The notes under the pieces: generated by a model | Databases searched by the model: none | The model's input: the letters and a program-made list of their open reading frames with translations, nothing else | What the model was told of the DNA's origin: nothing | Assembly (NCBI GenBank): GCA_030602315.1 | Contig: JAUVZY010000001.1 | Location: forward strand, 124,001-188,000 | Direction: 5' to 3' | DNA from: Pseudomonadaceae bacterium | GTDB lineage: Bacteria > Pseudomonadota > Gammaproteobacteria > Pseudomonadales > Pseudomonadaceae | Length of the DNA: 64,000 nucleotides | In this document: one piece after another, positions 1 to 9,803 of the stretch | Layout: each line of letters opens with the position of its first letter | How positions within the stretch are numbered: the first letter of the stretch is position 1 | Position numbers and translations under genes: made by a program

Positions 1-789
1 GATGTGACCGATGGCAGCGTCCGCTGGCGTAGCCGGGTGGGCAGTGAAGTGCTTGCGGCGCCCGCCATTAACGGCGACGTGGTAGTGGCGCAGACCCAGG
101 ACGACCGCCTGATCGCGCTGGACATGGACACCGGCACTCGTCGCTGGGCGTATGAAAGCACCCCGGCGGTTCTCACCCTGCGCGGCACCAGTGCGCCGCT
201 GCTGACCAATCAGCTGGCCATCGCCGGGCTGTCCACCGGCTGGGTCGTGGCGCTGGATACCCAGCGCGGGCTGCCGGTGTGGGAGCAGCGCGTCACCATT
301 CCGCAGGGCCGCTCGGAGCTCGAGCGCGTGGTGGATATCGACGGTGACCTGCTGCTCTCCGGTGGCACGCTGTATGTGGTTACCTACCAGGGCCGAGTAG
401 CGGCGCTCGACCCGTCGAGCGGTCGCGTGCTCTGGCAGCGCGAGGCCTCCAGCCATACGGGTGTTGCCCAGGGCTATGGCAGCGTCTACCTGAGCCAGGC
501 GAGCGATGAAGTGCAGGGGATCGACGAGCGTTCGACCCGCGTGCTGTGGAGCAACCCTGACCTGCTGCGTCGCGGGCTATCCGCGCCAGCGGTGATTTCC
601 AGCTATGTGGTGGTGGGCGATCGTGAGGGTTATCTGCACTTCATGAGCCAGGTCGATGGTCGCATGGTCGCGCGCGAGCGCATCGACAGCTCCGGCGTGC
701 GAGTGCGCCCGGTGGTGGAGGGTGACTGGCTGTACGCCTTCGGCAACGACGGCAAGCTGGTAGCGCTGACCATCAAGCGGGAAGAGTGA
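1..789 (+). CDS. bamB: BamB, outer-membrane protein assembly factor (5' end cut off by window)
   Basis: The reading frame is open from the first base, so this is the C-terminal 262 codons of a longer protein; the GTG at base 4 is an internal codon, not a start. The sequence is a series of PQQ-type beta-propeller blades, seen as repeated G-x-(V/L)-x-A-L-D and W-x-(R/Q) strands (for example DMDTGTRRWAYES and DPSSGRVLWQRE). BamB is a periplasmic lipoprotein of the BAM complex and helps BamA insert beta-barrels. The lipobox would lie outside the window. It is followed by a hairpin and then der, the usual bamB-der order in Pseudomonas. Assignment is firm from repeat pattern plus neighbour. Confidence 0.93.
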   Translation, partial: DVTDGSVRWRSRVGSEVLAAPAINGDVVVAQTQDDRLIALDMDTGTRRWAYESTPAVLTLRGTSAPLLTNQLAIAGLSTGWVVALDTQRGLPVWEQRVTIPQGRSELERVVDIDGDLLLSGGTLYVVTYQGRVAALDPSSGRVLWQREASSHTGVAQGYGSVYLSQASDEVQGIDERSTRVLWSNPDLLRRGLSAPAVISSYVVVGDREGYLHFMSQVDGRMVARERIDSSGVRVRPVVEGDWLYAFGNDGKLVALTIKREE

Positions 790-825
790 CCGGCCCGCTT
801 CGACAAGGCTTTCGAGCTTGAATCC

Positions 826-859
826 GGCCGCTGCCTACTGGCAGCGGCCTTCGTGTTTT
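826..859 (+). terminator. Hairpin between bamB and der, possible terminator or attenuator
   Basis: A perfect 10-bp stem (GGCCGCTGCC at 826-835 and GGCAGCGGCC at 840-849, loop TACT) is followed by TTCGTGTTTT. The T-rich tail is interrupted, so termination may be partial. It would separate or tune bamB and der expression. Confidence 0.55.
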
Positions 860-884
860 CTGACAGAACGTTCTGGAGAGCCGC

Positions 885-2357
885 ATGGTTCCCGTTATTG
901 CCCTGGTGGGCCGCCCCAATGTGGGCAAGTCCACACTGTTCAACCGCCTGACCAAGACCCGCGATGCGATCGTGGCCGAATACGCCGGACTCACACGCGA
1001 TCGCAAGTACGGCGAGGCCAAATGGCAGGGGCGCACATACATTGTCGTGGATACCGGCGGTATCTCCGGTGACGAAGAAGGCATCGACGCCAAGATGGCC
1101 GAGCAGTCGCTGCAGGCGATCGAAGAGGCCGATGCCGTCCTGTTCATGGTCGACTCGCGCGCGGGGATGACCGCCGCCGACCAGATGATCGCCGAGCACC
1201 TGCGCAAGCGGAACAAGCGCACCTTCCTGGTGGCCAACAAGGTCGATACCGTCGACCCGGAAATTGCCCGTGCCGAGTTCTCGCCGCTGGGTATCGGCGA
1301 AGCGTTGCCGATCGCTGCCGCTCACGGCCGCGGCATTCAGGCCATGCTCGAGGCGGCGCTGGGCGCGTTTCCCCGCGACAACGCCGCTGAGGACGAAGCC
1401 GACGAGGCACCGCTTGCCGAAGGCGAGGAACCGCGCCGCGTGCCGGGGCCTAGCGAGAAGGACGGCATCAAGATCGCCATCATCGGCCGCCCTAACGTGG
1501 GCAAGTCGACGCTGGTCAACCGCATGCTCGGCGAAGAGCGGGTGATCGTCTTCGACCAGGCCGGTACCACCCGCGACAGCATCTACATCCCCTTCGAGCG
1601 TGGCGAGGAGAAGTACACGCTGATCGATACCGCCGGTGTGCGCCGCCGCGGCAAGATCTTCGAGGCGGTGGAAAAGTTCTCGGTGGTCAAGACGCTGCAG
1701 GCGATCCAGGACGCCAACGTGGTCGTCTTCGTGATGGACGCCCGCGAGGGGGTGGTCGAGCACGATCTCAACCTGCTGGGTTTCGTTCTGGAAACCGGCC
1801 GTGCGCTGGTGATTGCGCTGAACAAGTGGGACGGCATGGAGCCGTCGCAGCGCGATTACGTCAAGACTGAGCTGGAGCGCCGGCTGTTCTTCGTCAACTT
1901 CGCCGACATCCACTTCATCTCCGCATTGCACGGTACCGGGGTCGGGCATCTGTACAAGTCGGTACAGGCTGCATTCGCCTCGGCGGTGACCCGCTGGCCG
2001 ACCAACCGCCTTACGCAGATCCTCGCCGATGCGGTGCAGGAGCATCAGCCGCCATTGGTCAACGGCCGCCGGATCAAGCTGCGCTATGCGCACCTCGGTG
2101 GTGCCAACCCGCCGCTGATCGTGATTCATGGCAACCAGGTCGAGGATGTTCCGCGCGCCTACACCCGCTATCTGGAAAATACCTACCGCCGGGTGCTCAA
2201 GCTGGTCGGCACGCCGATTCGCATCGAGTTCAAGGGGGGGGAGAATCCCTTCGAAGGTCGCAAGAACAAGCTCACCGAGCGCCAGGTGAACAAGAAGCGC
2301 CGCCTGATGAGCCATCACAAGAAGGCCGAGAAGAAGCGCAAGGACAAGAAGAAGTAA
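885..2357 (+). CDS. der: Der (EngA), tandem GTPase for 50S ribosome assembly
   Basis: 490 residues, the usual length. There are two GTPase domains in tandem, each with the P-loop GRPNVGKST (residues 9-17 and 201-209). Switch and G-box motifs are present: DTGG and NKVD in the first domain, DTAG and NKWD in the second. A C-terminal KH-like domain (about 375-470) ends in a lysine-rich tail. Der binds late 50S precursors and is essential in most bacteria. The ATG at 885 follows TGGAGAG at good spacing and gives the canonical [12 protein letters not shown] start; an upstream ORF in another frame was ignored. It sits downstream of bamB as in relatives. Confidence 0.97.
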   Translation: MVPVIALVGRPNVGKSTLFNRLTKTRDAIVAEYAGLTRDRKYGEAKWQGRTYIVVDTGGISGDEEGIDAKMAEQSLQAIEEADAVLFMVDSRAGMTAADQMIAEHLRKRNKRTFLVANKVDTVDPEIARAEFSPLGIGEALPIAAAHGRGIQAMLEAALGAFPRDNAAEDEADEAPLAEGEEPRRVPGPSEKDGIKIAIIGRPNVGKSTLVNRMLGEERVIVFDQAGTTRDSIYIPFERGEEKYTLIDTAGVRRRGKIFEAVEKFSVVKTLQAIQDANVVVFVMDAREGVVEHDLNLLGFVLETGRALVIALNKWDGMEPSQRDYVKTELERRLFFVNFADIHFISALHGTGVGHLYKSVQAAFASAVTRWPTNRLTQILADAVQEHQPPLVNGRRIKLRYAHLGGANPPLIVIHGNQVEDVPRAYTRYLENTYRRVLKLVGTPIRIEFKGGENPFEGRKNKLTERQVNKKRRLMSHHKKAEKKRKDKKK

Positions 2358-2433
2358 GCCCTGACCTGCCCACGGCGCACTTGGCAGGTGTGCCGTCGTT
2401 CTGTCGCAGGCTTTGAGTTTCAGCGAGAGTGTG

Positions 2434-3585
2434 ATGATGCAGTCCAAGTTGCCCGCTGTGGGCACCACTATCTTCACCACCATGTCCCAGCTGGCGGCTG
2501 ATACTGGTGCGATCAACCTGTCTCAGGGCTTTCCGGATTTCGACGGGCCCGCGGCGCTGCTATCGGCCGTCGAGCGGCATGTGCAGGCCGGGCACAACCA
2601 GTATGCCCCGATGACCGGCCTGCCTGCCCTGCGCGAGCAGGTGGCCGACAAGGTGCGCAGGTTCTACGGGCGGACGCTGAGTGCCGACCTCGAAGTGACC
2701 ATCACGCCGGGGGCGACGCAGGCGATCTTCTGCGCCATCCAGGCGCTGGTGGGGCGCGGCGACGAGGTGGTGATCTTCGATCCGTGCTATGACAGCTACG
2801 AGCCCTCGGTGCTGCTGGCTGGTGGCACGCCTGTGCATCTGCCGCTGAGCCAGCCCGAGTTCGCCATCGATTTCGACCGCCTGGCCGCCACGCTCAGTGC
2901 GCGCACCCGGATGGTCATCATCAATAGCCCGCACAACCCCAGCGGCGCGTCGCTGACCCGTGCGGATCTGCACCGGCTCGCCGAACTGCTGCGCCCCTGG
3001 CCCCAGATCCAGCTTTTGAGCGACGAAGTCTATGAGCACCTGATCTACGACGGCCGCGAGCATGCCTCGGTGCTGCGTCATGACGAGCTGTACGCGCGGG
3101 CGCTGGTGGTCAGCTCATTCGGCAAGACGTATCACGTCACCGGCTGGAAGACCGGTTACGTGGTGGCCCCGCCGGCACTGTCGGCCGAATTGCGCAAGGT
3201 ACACCAGTACGTGAGTTTCGCCGGGGTGACGCCGCTGCAGTGGGCGCTGGCCGATTACATGGCCGCCGAGCCGGCGCACCTCAATGAGCTGCCAGCCTTC
3301 TATCAGGCCAAGCGCGACTTCTTCTGCCAGGGGCTGGCAAAGTCGCGCTTCAGCTTCACGCCCGCGGCAGGCACCTACTTCCAGCTGGCCGACTACTCGG
3401 CGATCCGTCCGGATCTGGATGACGTTCAGATGGCTCAGTGGCTTACCCGCGAGCATGGCGTGGCCTGTATTCCGATCTCGGTGTTCTATCAAAGGCCACC
3501 GGCGGGTCTGCGTCTGGTACGTTTCTGCTTTGCCAAGCGCGAGCAAACGCTGGACCTTGCTCTCGAGCGTCTGTGCCGGATCTAA
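2434..3585 (+). CDS. PLP-dependent methionine-type aminotransferase (YbdL family)
   Basis: 383 residues in the class I/II aminotransferase fold. The N-terminus (KLPAVGTTIFTTMSQLA) and NLSQGFPDF, the NSPHNPSG loop, SDEVYEHL and the PLP-lysine segment SSFGKTYHVTGWK (Lys about 231) match the YbdL/KAT-like methionine aminotransferases. These transfer the amino group of methionine or aromatic amino acids to a keto acid and can serve the methionine salvage route. The reading frame extends upstream to a TTG at 2413, but the ATG pair at 2434/2437 fits family N-termini better. The next gene is an omega-amidase, a common partner that removes the alpha-ketoglutaramate analogue made when glutamine is amino donor. 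Exact substrate is inferred. Confidence 0.88.
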   Translation: MMQSKLPAVGTTIFTTMSQLAADTGAINLSQGFPDFDGPAALLSAVERHVQAGHNQYAPMTGLPALREQVADKVRRFYGRTLSADLEVTITPGATQAIFCAIQALVGRGDEVVIFDPCYDSYEPSVLLAGGTPVHLPLSQPEFAIDFDRLAATLSARTRMVIINSPHNPSGASLTRADLHRLAELLRPWPQIQLLSDEVYEHLIYDGREHASVLRHDELYARALVVSSFGKTYHVTGWKTGYVVAPPALSAELRKVHQYVSFAGVTPLQWALADYMAAEPAHLNELPAFYQAKRDFFCQGLAKSRFSFTPAAGTYFQLADYSAIRPDLDDVQMAQWLTREHGVACIPISVFYQRPPAGLRLVRFCFAKREQTLDLALERLCRI

Positions 3586-3647
3586 CGAGGCCAGCGTGCA
3601 ACCGTATTCCGCGACAAGCAGGGACTAGCCCTACAGGGAGATAAACG

Positions 3648-4442
3648 ATGCGCGATTTGACAGCCTTGCCGGACCTGCGTCTGGCGCTCGTGCAGACCAG
3701 CATGGTGTGGCAGGACGCGCCGGCCAACCATGCCCGCTTCGCCGGCCTGCTCGATCAGGCCGAGGGTGCCGATCTGGTCATCCTGCCGGAGATGTTCACC
3801 ACCGGTTACTCCATGGAGGCTGCAGCGCTGGCCGAAGATGACGACGGCCCGAGCCGGCGCTGGTTGCTCGAACAGGCCCGCCGGCTGAACGCCGTGGTCA
3901 CCGGCAGCCTGATCGTGCATGCCCGCGATGGCAGCTATAGAAACCGCCTGTACTGGGCGCGTCCGGATGGCACCATGGCGCATTACGACAAGCGCCACCT
4001 GTTCCGCATGGCCGGCGAGCACAAGCACTACGCGGCGGGTAACGAGCGCCTGCTGGTGGAGCTCAAGGGCTGGCACATCCGTCCGCTGATCTGCTACGAC
4101 CTGCGCTTTCCGGTGTGGAGCCGCGATCCGCACAACACCGACCTGCTGATCTACATTGCCAGCTGGCCGGCGGCGCGCCGCAGCGCCTGGAACCGGTTGC
4201 TGCCGGCGCGGGCGATCGAAAATCTTTGCTATGTCGCCGCGGTGAACCGGGTCGGCGAAGACGGCAAGGGCTATCCCTACAGTGGTGACAGTCAGGTGCT
4301 GGACTTTCACGGCGAGCCGCTGCTGGAAGCCGGCGCGGCGGACGGGGTGTTCTTCGCCACGCTCAAGGGGGCCGAGCTGGCTCAGTATCGCCAGCGCTTT
4401 CCGGCCTATCAGGATGCCGACAGTTTCAAGCTGCTCGACTGA
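3648..4442 (+). CDS. Omega-amidase / carbon-nitrogen hydrolase (YafV type)
   Basis: 264 residues of the nitrilase superfamily. The catalytic triad is visible as Glu48 (LPEMFTTGYSM), Lys115 (DKRHLF) and Cys149 (LICYDLRFPVW). The YafV/Nit2-like omega-amidases hydrolyse alpha-ketoglutaramate and alpha-ketosuccinamate to keto acid and ammonia, pulling glutamine- or methionine-linked transamination forward. The start ATG follows an AGGGAG ribosome site. The aminotransferase immediately upstream, 62 bases away on the same strand, supports a shared salvage role. It converges on the next gene, with both stop codons inside a short palindrome. Confidence 0.87.
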   Translation: MRDLTALPDLRLALVQTSMVWQDAPANHARFAGLLDQAEGADLVILPEMFTTGYSMEAAALAEDDDGPSRRWLLEQARRLNAVVTGSLIVHARDGSYRNRLYWARPDGTMAHYDKRHLFRMAGEHKHYAAGNERLLVELKGWHIRPLICYDLRFPVWSRDPHNTDLLIYIASWPAARRSAWNRLLPARAIENLCYVAAVNRVGEDGKGYPYSGDSQVLDFHGEPLLEAGAADGVFFATLKGAELAQYRQRFPAYQDADSFKLLD

Positions 4443-4460
4443 GCGGCGGGCACCGCTCAG
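4439..4460. terminator. Palindrome joining two convergent gene ends
   Basis: CTGAGCGG (4439-4446) pairs with CCGCTCAG (4453-4460) around a 6-base loop. Both TGA stop codons of the convergent amidase and GGDEF/EAL genes lie inside the arms. There is no T tract, so terminator function is uncertain. Confidence 0.35.
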
Positions 4461-6796
4461 GCCGGTTCGCTGACCGCGCTGCCGGCCTGGGCGAACTCGG
4501 CAAACGCCGCTTCGCTCATCGGTCGGCCGAACAGGTAGCCCTGAAAGTGCAGGCAGCCATTGTCGATCAGCAGTTGCCGCTGCCGGTCGGTCTCGACGCC
4601 TTCGGCGAGCACTTCGATTTCCAGCCCGCGGGCGAGCGCACAGATGGCGCGAATGATGGCCAGGCTGCCGTTTTCGTCGATGGCCTGGACGAAACTGCGG
4701 TCGATCTTCAGCTGATCCATCGGTAGCTGGTGGAGATAGGCCAGCGACGAATAGCCGGTACCGAAATCGTCGAGGGAAAAACGCAGGCCGCGCGCCTTCA
4801 GCGCCTGCATTCGTGTGGAGGCCTTGGCGATGTCGTCGAGCAACAGCGATTCGGTCAGCTCCAGCTTCAGCTTCGCCGGGTCCGCCCCGGTGTCTTCCAG
4901 CAGTTGCGCCAGGTGCTCGACAAAACCGGCGTGGTAAAGCAGCGGAGCGCTGAGGTTCACGGCAAGGGTAAGCGAGGCCATGGCCGGCTCGCCGGCCCAG
5001 CGCGCCAGCTGCTGGCAGGCCATTTCTAGAACCTGCAGGTCGAGTTGCGGAATCAGCCCGCAGTGCTCGGCAACGTGGATGAACGCGCCGGGCGCCAGCA
5101 ATCCGCGCCGCGGGTGCTGCCAGCGTACCAGGGCTTCGGCGCCCAGCAGCCTGTGATCGGCATCGACCTGCGGTTGCAGATGAATGACGAACTCGCGCCG
5201 TTCCAGCCCTCGCCGTAGCTCGTCTTCTAGCACCAGGCGCGCGTTGACCGCCTCCTGCATGCGGGGATCGAAGAAGCGCAGGGTGTTGCGCCCAGCCTGC
5301 TTGGCCTCGTAAAGCGCGATGTCCGCCCGCCGCACGAGTTCGGCAGGTTCCTGTCGGGCGTCGCTGAACATCACCACGCCCATGCTTGCTGTGCTTCGGA
5401 GGGTCAGGCCGTCGATGAGAAACGGCTCTTGCAGCCATGACAGCACGCGCTCGCCGAAGTGCTCGATCATCGTGGCCGCTTCTTCCTCCTCGCCCTTGAA
5501 CCCTTCCAGCACCAGGGCAAACTCATCGCCGCCCACCCGGGCGACCGTGTCACAGGCGCGCAGTTGATCCACCAGGCGCTGGGCGATCTGACAGAGCAGC
5601 CGGTCGCCAATGGGGTGGCCATGCAGGTCGTTGATGTCCTTGAAGGCATCCAGATCGAACAGCATCATCGCGCCGAAGTGGCGGGCGCGGGCCGTGGCCA
5701 CCATTGACTGGCGCAGGCGGTCGAACATCAGCCGGCGGTTGGGCAGTCCGGTGAGCGCGTCATGGAAGGCCAGGTGATGAAGCTGGTTCTCGGCGGCCTT
5801 GCGTTCGGTGATATCGGTGAGGGTGGCGACGTAGTGGGTGATGCTGCCTTCACCATCGCGTACCGCATTGATCGACAGCCACTCCGGGAACACGTCGCCG
5901 TTCTTGCGACGATTCCAGACCTCCCCCTGCCAGCGGCCTTCGGACGTCAGTTGCTGCCACATCGCTTCATAAAAGGCGGCATCATGCCGGCCCGAACGTA
6001 ACAGGCTGGTCGGTTTGCCAAGGACGTCGGCCTCGGCGAAACCGGTGATGTTGGTGAATGCCTGGTTGACCCGCACAATGCGCGTCGTCGCGTCGGTGAT
6101 GAGCATGCCCTGCTGCGAGTCGAAGGCGATGGCGGCGATGCGTCGCTCAAGCTCGGAGTTGACCCTTTCGGTGATTTCCCGGGCGAGGAAGGAAACGGCT
6201 CGTTTACCGCCAATACGGGCGTCGATGCGGCGGGCGTGGCCTTCGAACATCCGCAGCCCGGTCGGCGTCGGCAGGCTGTATTGGATGCTTTCGGTATGTT
6301 CGGTGCCGAGGGTGCGGTCAATCAGCGCCTGGATGCGCGCGGCGTCCTCGGCTGCCAGAACTTGATGGATGGTCTGCCCCAGCAAGGCGTCCGCCGGTGC
6401 AACCAGCAACTGCTCGTCGGGGGCGACGATCTCCAGGTAGCGGCCGTCCTCGTCGAGCACCATCAGCAGGTCGGGACTCGCCGCGGTCAGCGCCCGCAGA
6501 TGCGCGGCATTGATGTGCTGCGCTTCACTGGCCTTGCGGCCCAGGCGCACCGAGTCCAGTCCCAGGCCGAGGGCGACGACCAGCAGCAGGGCGAGCAGGC
6601 CGCTGTGCGCCACGGTGACCGGGGGCGTCCATACCGCCAGGGTCAGCGCCAGCGCAATCCCGCCGAGGGTGAAAAGGTGCCTGAGGCCGAGGTGGCGGGC
6701 GCTATGCTCGCCGGCGCTGCGACATTCCCGCCAGCAGCTGATGAGCAGCGCCAGTCCGACGAAGAACGCGGCGCTTTCAATGAAGTCCTGAGTCAC
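4457..6796 (-). CDS. Membrane PAS-PAS-GGDEF-EAL cyclic-di-GMP enzyme
   Basis: 779 residues. Two hydrophobic segments (about 8-22 and 45-80) are followed by a PAS domain (about 100-210), a second PAS/PAC (about 220-335), a GGDEF domain and an EAL domain. The diguanylate cyclase site GGDEF is intact (422-426), with an RACD inhibitory site five residues upstream, and the phosphodiesterase motifs EALVRW (554), DDFGTGYSSL (676) and AEGVET (731) are also intact. It could therefore make or break c-di-GMP; net activity cannot be read from sequence. The ligand of the PAS domains is unknown. It lies where the bamB-side block meets the comEC block, which are far apart in PAO1 as I remember it. Confidence 0.92.
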   Translation of the reverse strand: MTQDFIESAAFFVGLALLISCWRECRSAGEHSARHLGLRHLFTLGGIALALTLAVWTPPVTVAHSGLLALLLVVALGLGLDSVRLGRKASEAQHINAAHLRALTAASPDLLMVLDEDGRYLEIVAPDEQLLVAPADALLGQTIHQVLAAEDAARIQALIDRTLGTEHTESIQYSLPTPTGLRMFEGHARRIDARIGGKRAVSFLAREITERVNSELERRIAAIAFDSQQGMLITDATTRIVRVNQAFTNITGFAEADVLGKPTSLLRSGRHDAAFYEAMWQQLTSEGRWQGEVWNRRKNGDVFPEWLSINAVRDGEGSITHYVATLTDITERKAAENQLHHLAFHDALTGLPNRRLMFDRLRQSMVATARARHFGAMMLFDLDAFKDINDLHGHPIGDRLLCQIAQRLVDQLRACDTVARVGGDEFALVLEGFKGEEEEAATMIEHFGERVLSWLQEPFLIDGLTLRSTASMGVVMFSDARQEPAELVRRADIALYEAKQAGRNTLRFFDPRMQEAVNARLVLEDELRRGLERREFVIHLQPQVDADHRLLGAEALVRWQHPRRGLLAPGAFIHVAEHCGLIPQLDLQVLEMACQQLARWAGEPAMASLTLAVNLSAPLLYHAGFVEHLAQLLEDTGADPAKLKLELTESLLLDDIAKASTRMQALKARGLRFSLDDFGTGYSSLAYLHQLPMDQLKIDRSFVQAIDENGSLAIIRAICALARGLEIEVLAEGVETDRQRQLLIDNGCLHFQGYLFGRPMSEAAFAEFAQAGSAVSEPA

Positions 6797-6865
6797 GGAA
6801 CGAAGGCATCCTAGCCGTCAAAAAGGTGGCGGATGATAGCAGAAAGCCTGCATCCGCAGCAGTGC

Positions 6866-7387
6866 TCAGCGTCCGCTTCTGCTTTGCTGGCGGTTGCGCC
6901 AGTTGCGCCCGACCCACCAGCGCCAGTAGAGCAGCGTCAGGCCAAAGCCGAGGGCAGCAAACACAAGGCCCGCCACCAGTGAGCCGAGATACAGCGGCTG
7001 CCATTCGGTCTGTAAAAGGTGGCTTACCGAGGCCAGGCTCCAGTGCTCGGGCATGCTGAATGCCGGCGTTCCCATCAGCCAGGCACCGATTCGATAGTTG
7101 AAGTAGAAGATCACCGGCATGGTGAAGGGGTTGGTCAGCCACACCAGGCCGACCCCGATCGGCAGGTTGGCCCGGGCCGGAATCGCGCAGGCTGCCGCCA
7201 CCAGCATCTGCATCGGCATCGGGATCATCGCCCAGAACAGGCCGATGGCCATGGCGCGGGATACCGAGTGGCGGTTGAGATGCCACAGGTTGGGATCGTG
7301 GATCAGATCGCCAAGAAACCGCAGTGAGCGCGAAGACTTGATGCGCTCAGGATGGGGCATGTAGCGTTTGAAGAAGCGACGCGGCAT
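6866..7387 (-). CDS. DUF2062 membrane protein
   Basis: 173 residues with hydrophobic segments around 45-75 and 85-105 and another near 125-145. The motif block with NRHSVSRAMAIGLFWAMIPMP and the later NPFTMPVIFYFNYRIGAWLMG are characteristic of DUF2062 proteins. Function is not established; it is an inner-membrane protein and in Pseudomonas it lies divergently beside comEC, as here. It reads in the same direction as the downstream GGDEF/EAL gene with a 69-base gap. No catalytic motif is apparent. Confidence 0.85.
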   Translation of the reverse strand: MPRRFFKRYMPHPERIKSSRSLRFLGDLIHDPNLWHLNRHSVSRAMAIGLFWAMIPMPMQMLVAAACAIPARANLPIGVGLVWLTNPFTMPVIFYFNYRIGAWLMGTPAFSMPEHWSLASVSHLLQTEWQPLYLGSLVAGLVFAALGFGLTLLYWRWWVGRNWRNRQQSRSGR

Positions 7388-7521
7388 AGAAAACTCGGCG
7401 AAAGCTCAGATGACCGATTATGCACCTCGTGCACGCCGGTGCGGCAGGTGGACTTTATGACAATTCGTCTGGGTATTTTTTTGTCCGTCGCCAATGGAAT
7501 GGATTCCAGGAGCAGTCACGG

Positions 7522-9735
7522 ATGCTCATGCAATTGGCGGCACTGGGCGCGGGCCTGGTGTCGATGCGATTTTTGCCGCAACTGCCGCCGAGCGAGGTGC
7601 TGTTCGGGCTGGGTGTGGTCGTCCTGCTCATGCTCGCCTTGCGTCGGTATGTCTTAGCAGCATTCGGCTTTGGTCTGCTCTGGGCGTGCCTGTCCACCCA
7701 GGCTGTACTCGACGACCGGCTGAGCGCTGATGACGACGGTCGCACCTTCTGGCTGGAGGGGCGCGTCATCGGACTGCCCGAGCACGGTGCTGGTGTGGTG
7801 CGCTTTGAACTGCGCGATGTCCGATCGCGGCATGCCGGCGTGCCTGCTCGCTTACGGCTGGCCTGGTACGGCGGGCCTGAACTCAAGGCGGGTGAGCGCT
7901 GGCGACTGGCGGCGCGCCTGAAACAGCCCAGCGGGCTGGTCAATCCACATGGCTTTGATTACGAGGCGTGGCTGCTGGCCAGGCGAATCGCGGCCACCGG
8001 CACGGTGAAAGCGGGTGAGCGCGTGGCGCCTGCCGGGCCAGCAGGGTGGCGCGACGAGGTGCGTCATCGCCTTCTTGCGGTTCGGGCACATGGTCGCGAA
8101 GGTGCTGTGGCAGCGCTGGTGGTTGGCGACGACTCCGGCCTGTCCGAGGCCGATTGGCGCATCCTGCGCGATACCGGCACAGTTCATCTGTTGGTGATTT
8201 CCGGCCAGCACGTGAGCATGCTGGCCGGTTGGCTGTTCTTCCTGATCTGGGCCTTGGCGCGTCGCGGCTGGTGGCCGGCGCGCTTGCCCTGGTTGCCCGC
8301 GGCTTCATTAACAGCGTTGGTTGGCGCGCTGGCCTATGGCGCGCTGGCAGGCTTCGACGTGCCGGTCATCCGCGCTTGCCTGATGGTCGCGCTGGTGCTG
8401 CTGTGGCGCATGTGGTTCCGTCATCTGGGTGTCCGGCTACCGATTCTGCTGGCTTTCGATGGCGTGCTGTTGCTCGATCCGCTGGCCAGCCTGCAGGCAG
8501 GATTCTGGCTGTCGTTCGGCGCCGTCGTGCTGCTGGCACTGGCATTCGCCGGCCGTCTGGGGCGCTGGAGCGCCGGGGTCACGCTGGTGCGCGCGCAGCT
8601 GGCGGTGACGCTTGGGCTGCTACCGCTGCTGCTGGCGCTGGCCTTGCCCGTGAGCATCAGTGGGCCGCTGGCCAATTTGATTGCGGTGCCCTGGGTCGGG
8701 CTGGCCAGTGTTCCCCTGGCGCTGCTTGGCACCTTGCTGCTGCCGGTACCTGGGCTCGGTGAGGGGCTTTTGTGGCTCGCCGGTCTTTCGCTGGATCTGC
8801 TGTTCGATCTGCTTGGCTGGATCGCCACGGGCCAGGATGCCTGGATGCCGGCGGCATTGCCGGTCTGGGCCTGGCTGCTGGTGGCGGCGGGTGCGCTGCT
8901 GCTGGTGATGCCGGCCGGATTGCCGGCGCGCGCGCTCGGTCTGGTGATGCTGCTACCGTTGTTCTTCCCGCCGGTCACCGCGCTCGACCACGGTCATGCG
9001 GAGGTCTGGATGCTCGATGTGGGCCAGGGAATGGCGGTTCTGGTGCGCACGCAAAATCATGCCTTGCTCTATGACGCTGGCCCTCGCTTCGGCGATTTCG
9101 ATCTCGGCGAGCGGGTTGTGGTGCCGACCCTGCGTGGGCTGGGAGTGACGCGGCTCGACGGCTTGTTGCTCAGTCATGCCGACCAGGATCACGCCGGTGG
9201 CGCAATCGCGGTCAACCGGGCGTTAAGGCCGCGATGGGTCATTAGCGGCGAACCGCTGCGCGATCTGGCGAGCGAGCCGTGTCAGCGTGGCGAACAATGG
9301 CAGTGGGACGGCGTGGAATTCGCGCTGTGGCGCGACGCCAGTCCGCGCGATGGCAACCAGGCGTCCTGCGTGCTGCGGGTCGAGGCGGGCGGCGAGCGGC
9401 TGTTGCTCACCGGGGATATCGACGCGCAGGTGGAGCGGCGCCTGCTGGCCAGCCGTTGGCCGGTCGAGGCCGAGTGGTTGTTGCTGCCGCATCATGGTAG
9501 TCGCACTTCGTCGTCGGCCATCCTGCTCGATGGGGTCAAGGCGCAGCACGCGCTGGTGTCGCGCGGTCGCCACAACACCTTTGGCCATCCCCATCCGGAC
9601 GTGCTGCGCCGGGTTCAAACCCGTGGCATGGGGGTGCATGACACCGCCGAGCTGGGCGCGGTGCGATTGGTGCTGGGCACGTTCCAGCCGGCGTTTGGCC
9701 AGCGTGGGGCGCGGCGCTTCTGGCGACGAAATTGA
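7522..9735 (+). CDS. comEC: ComEC/Rec2 DNA uptake channel
   Basis: 737 residues. The N-terminal soluble domain (DUF4131/OB-like, about 50-150) is followed by the multi-span Competence domain, starting near the VISGQHVSMLAGW segment. A metallo-beta-lactamase-like domain follows, with SHADQDHAGG (about 551) and LLPHHGSRTSSS (about 657). ComEC is the inner-membrane channel that takes single-stranded DNA into the cytoplasm, and the MBL domain is the probable strand-degrading nuclease. The frame is open from 7420, but the ATG at 7522 has CAGGAGC about 9 bases upstream and fits family length. The gene implies natural-transformation capacity, known for the P. stutzeri group. Confidence 0.94.
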   Translation: MLMQLAALGAGLVSMRFLPQLPPSEVLFGLGVVVLLMLALRRYVLAAFGFGLLWACLSTQAVLDDRLSADDDGRTFWLEGRVIGLPEHGAGVVRFELRDVRSRHAGVPARLRLAWYGGPELKAGERWRLAARLKQPSGLVNPHGFDYEAWLLARRIAATGTVKAGERVAPAGPAGWRDEVRHRLLAVRAHGREGAVAALVVGDDSGLSEADWRILRDTGTVHLLVISGQHVSMLAGWLFFLIWALARRGWWPARLPWLPAASLTALVGALAYGALAGFDVPVIRACLMVALVLLWRMWFRHLGVRLPILLAFDGVLLLDPLASLQAGFWLSFGAVVLLALAFAGRLGRWSAGVTLVRAQLAVTLGLLPLLLALALPVSISGPLANLIAVPWVGLASVPLALLGTLLLPVPGLGEGLLWLAGLSLDLLFDLLGWIATGQDAWMPAALPVWAWLLVAAGALLLVMPAGLPARALGLVMLLPLFFPPVTALDHGHAEVWMLDVGQGMAVLVRTQNHALLYDAGPRFGDFDLGERVVVPTLRGLGVTRLDGLLLSHADQDHAGGAIAVNRALRPRWVISGEPLRDLASEPCQRGEQWQWDGVEFALWRDASPRDGNQASCVLRVEAGGERLLLTGDIDAQVERRLLASRWPVEAEWLLLPHHGSRTSSSAILLDGVKAQHALVSRGRHNTFGHPHPDVLRRVQTRGMGVHDTAELGAVRLVLGTFQPAFGQRGARRFWRRN

Positions 9736-9803
9736 GAACGCGCGCGGCAGCAGGCGAGCCTCTCTATGCTAGAGTTTGCGACTTTTCAGGGGGGGGTCGA
9801 CTC

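Noticed and set aside
630-2516. Minus-strand frame of 628 codons opposite der
   Set aside because: Der is complete on the plus strand with both P-loops; the antisense product resembles nothing and spans gene boundaries.
3582-5438. Minus-strand frame of 618 codons over the amidase and GGDEF/EAL genes
   Set aside because: It crosses two convergent real genes in wrong frames and has Arg/Ala/Gly-rich shadow composition.
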